This document shows positions 62,386 to 64,000 of a DNA stretch of 64,000 nt, in pieces. Position numbers and translations under genes: made by a program. This DNA comes from Nansenia antarctica. Lineage: Eukaryota > Chordata > Actinopteri > Argentiniformes > Microstomatidae. The notes beneath the pieces are model-generated. The model saw only the letters and a list, made by a program, of their open reading frames with translations. It had not been told where the DNA came from and ran no database searches. The DNA is taken from contig OZ022341.1 in assembly GCA_963989245.1 (NCBI GenBank), positions 58,644,092-58,708,091 of the forward strand. The letters run 5' to 3'. The number at the start of each line of letters is the position of its first letter. Position 1 is the first letter of the stretch.

Positions 62386-63764
62386 CACTGAACAAAAATA
62401 TAAAGCAACACTAGTTTTTGCTCCAATTTTTCACAAGTTGAATCAAAGATCTCTATCTAGACAAAAGGCCTATTTCTCTCAAATTTTGTCCACAAATGTG
62501 TTTAAATCTGTGTTAGTGAGCACTTCTCCTTTGCCGAGATATCCATCCACCTGACAGGTGTGGCATATCAAGATGCTGTTGATCTGGTCACAATAAAAGG
62601 CCACTCTAAAATGTGCAATGTCGCAGGTTTTGAGCAGCAATTGGCATGCTGACTGCAGGAATGTCCACCAGAGCTGTTGCCCGTGAATGGAATGTTCATT
62701 TCTCTACCATAAGTCGTGCATTCCTCTTCTTCCAAAGTCGTTTCCGAGAATTTGGCAGTACATCCAACCGGCCTCACAACCGCAGACCATGTTGTGTAAC
62801 CACGCCAGCCCAGGACCTCCACATCCGGCATCTTCACCTGCAAGATTGTCTGAGACCAGCCACCCGGACAACTGATGCAACAATTAGTTTGCATAGGCTA
62901 ATCATAGAATTTCTCTGCACAAACTGTCAGAAACCGTCTCAAGGAAGCTCATGCTCGTCGTCCTCACCAGAGTCTTGACCTGACTGCAGTTTGTCGTCGT
63001 AACCGACTTGAGTGGACAAATCGTCACCTTCGATGGCGTCTGGCACTGAAGAAGTGTTCTCTTCACGGATGAATCCTGGTTTTCTCTGTACCGGGTCATT
63101 GTTGTACCGGGCCATTCATCCACCACGTTGCAAGGATCTGTACACAATTCCTGGAAGCTGAATACATCCCAGTTCTTGCATGACCTGCATACTCACCGGA
63201 CATGTCACCCGTTGAGCATGTTTGGGATGCTCTGGATTGGCGTATACGACAGAGTGTTCCAGTTCCTGCCAATATCCAGCAACTTCGCACAGCCATTGAA
63301 GAGGAGTGGACCAACATTCCACAGGCCACAATCAACAACCTGATCAACTCTATGTGAAGGAGATGTGTTGCATTGTGTGAGGCAAATAGTGGTCAAATCA
63401 GACACTGACTGTTTTTCGGACACCCGCCTACCAAAAGAAAAATGATAATGCATAACTGTGAAATCCATAGTTCCACGGTGCCTAATAAATGTATCTGTTC
63501 AAGATAAAACTGTACATTTTAGAGTGGCCTTTTGTGACCAGCCTAAGGCACACCTGTACAATAATCATGCTGTCTAATCGGCATCTTGATATGCCACACC
63601 TGTCAGGTGGATGGGTTCTCTCAGCAAAAGTGCTCACTAACACAGATTTAATCAAATTTGTGAACAACTTTTGAGAGAAATGGGCCTTTTGTGTACATAG
63701 AAAAAGTCTTAGATCTTTGATTTCAACTCGGAAAAACAAAAGTGTTTATATCTTTTGTTCAGTG
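62386..63764 (+). mobile_element. Tc1/mariner-type transposon, inactive
   Basis: Bounded by TA dinucleotides (62384-62385 and 63765-63766), with ends CACTGAACAAAA and TTTTGTTCAGTG in inverted orientation. The inverted repeats are long (about 62386-62617 and 63511-63764) and share blocks such as ccacctgacaggtgtggcatatcaagatgc. The right copy is somewhat longer because of small insertions. The internal region holds broken transposase sequence. The termini are of the common teleost Tc1 type. Confidence 0.88.
62646..63357 (+). pseudogene. Broken Tc1-family transposase
   Basis: A frame starting MLTAGMSTRAVAREWNVHFS encodes the paired-like helix-turn-helix DNA-binding region and then shifts. Later pieces in other frames show TDESWFS (first catalytic Asp, about 63066) and SPVEHVWDAL (catalytic Glu, about 63205), ending with a TGA at 63355-63357. 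Only about 50 codons separate these two catalytic motifs, far fewer than in intact Tc1 enzymes, so the stretch with the second catalytic Asp has been deleted. Frameshifts also split the reading frame. The copy cannot encode an active enzyme. Confidence 0.8.
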
Positions 63765-63766
63765 TA

Positions 63767-64000
63767 TTTGCTCAGAGCTGATGACCACCGGCAGTAATAC
63801 ATTAGAGTTCCTGAAGCTTTACAAGGCATGGCTAGACTCCCAAGGGACCTGATGCTTGGCCGGTTTGAACTCTCCCAGGCAAATGCACAATTAACTCAGG
63901 TAAGCCCCTGGAAAACCACTTAATGTTCCACTGGCTAGTATAAAGACCACTATGCTCATACTATTCATTCCCATTTATTCTTCCCGTTGATTAAGCGTTT
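63767..64000. other. Right edge of the window, nothing recognised
   Basis: No gene, repeat or motif could be supported in the final 234 bp. Confidence 0.5.

Noticed and set aside
1..64000. CRISPR arrays, prokaryotic operons, integrons or phage sequence
   Set aside because: No regularly spaced repeats or bacterial-type genes exist; all tandem repeats are eukaryotic microsatellites and all real genes are spliced vertebrate genes.

Overview
The window is a vertebrate, almost certainly teleost, nuclear segment. Genes are split by GT-AG introns, coding density is low, and the intergenic DNA is AT-rich with long CA/TG microsatellites and fish-type transposons (Tc1/mariner, hAT, tRNA-derived SINE, Ty3/Gypsy). 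No prokaryotic genes, operons or CRISPR arrays are visible. A frequent short palindrome, TAGGCCTA, marks the non-coding DNA.

Gene order from left to right is: the 3' half of xrn2 (+, 27-9031, 13 exons, 410 C-terminal residues); nkx2.4 (-, 10647-11868, 2 exons, 340 aa); nkx2.2 (-, 22952-24210, 2 exons, 266 aa); and pax1 (+, 34229-37802, 5 exons, 356 aa). This is the order and orientation known for human 20p11 (XRN2, NKX2-4, NKX2-2, PAX1, then FOXA2), so the gene-free DNA from about 38.3 kb to the end should be the PAX1-FOXA2 interval. The three developmental regulators act in midline patterning: Nkx2.4 in ventral forebrain/thyroid, Nkx2.2 in floor-plate-adjacent neural progenitors and pancreas, Pax1 in sclerotome and pharyngeal pouches. 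Xrn2 is a housekeeping nuclear 5'-3' exoribonuclease bordering the regulatory block.

The spacers hold transposons and stretches that look like conserved regulatory sequence. Transposons: a SINE with 16-bp target duplication in an xrn2 intron; a hAT-like element between nkx2.4 and nkx2.2 (19118-20217); a second, decayed hAT between nkx2.2 and pax1 (27788-30844) carrying a LINE-like insert and a fold-back MITE; an internally deleted Ty3/Gypsy element (45618-50071) whose open frame still encodes RNase H and integrase; and a dead Tc1 element with long inverted repeats (62386-63764).

I found no candidate for a wholly new biological system. The observations most worth a second look are: an unusual helix-2 sequence in the Nkx2.2 homeodomain; the young Gypsy deletion derivative whose pol frame runs directly out of the truncated 5' LTR; its insertion beside an enhancer-like block; a polyQ open frame that could be joined to a hAT exon; and the TAGGCCTA signature. 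Claims about regulatory elements are inferences from appearance and motifs only, since no alignment could be run.
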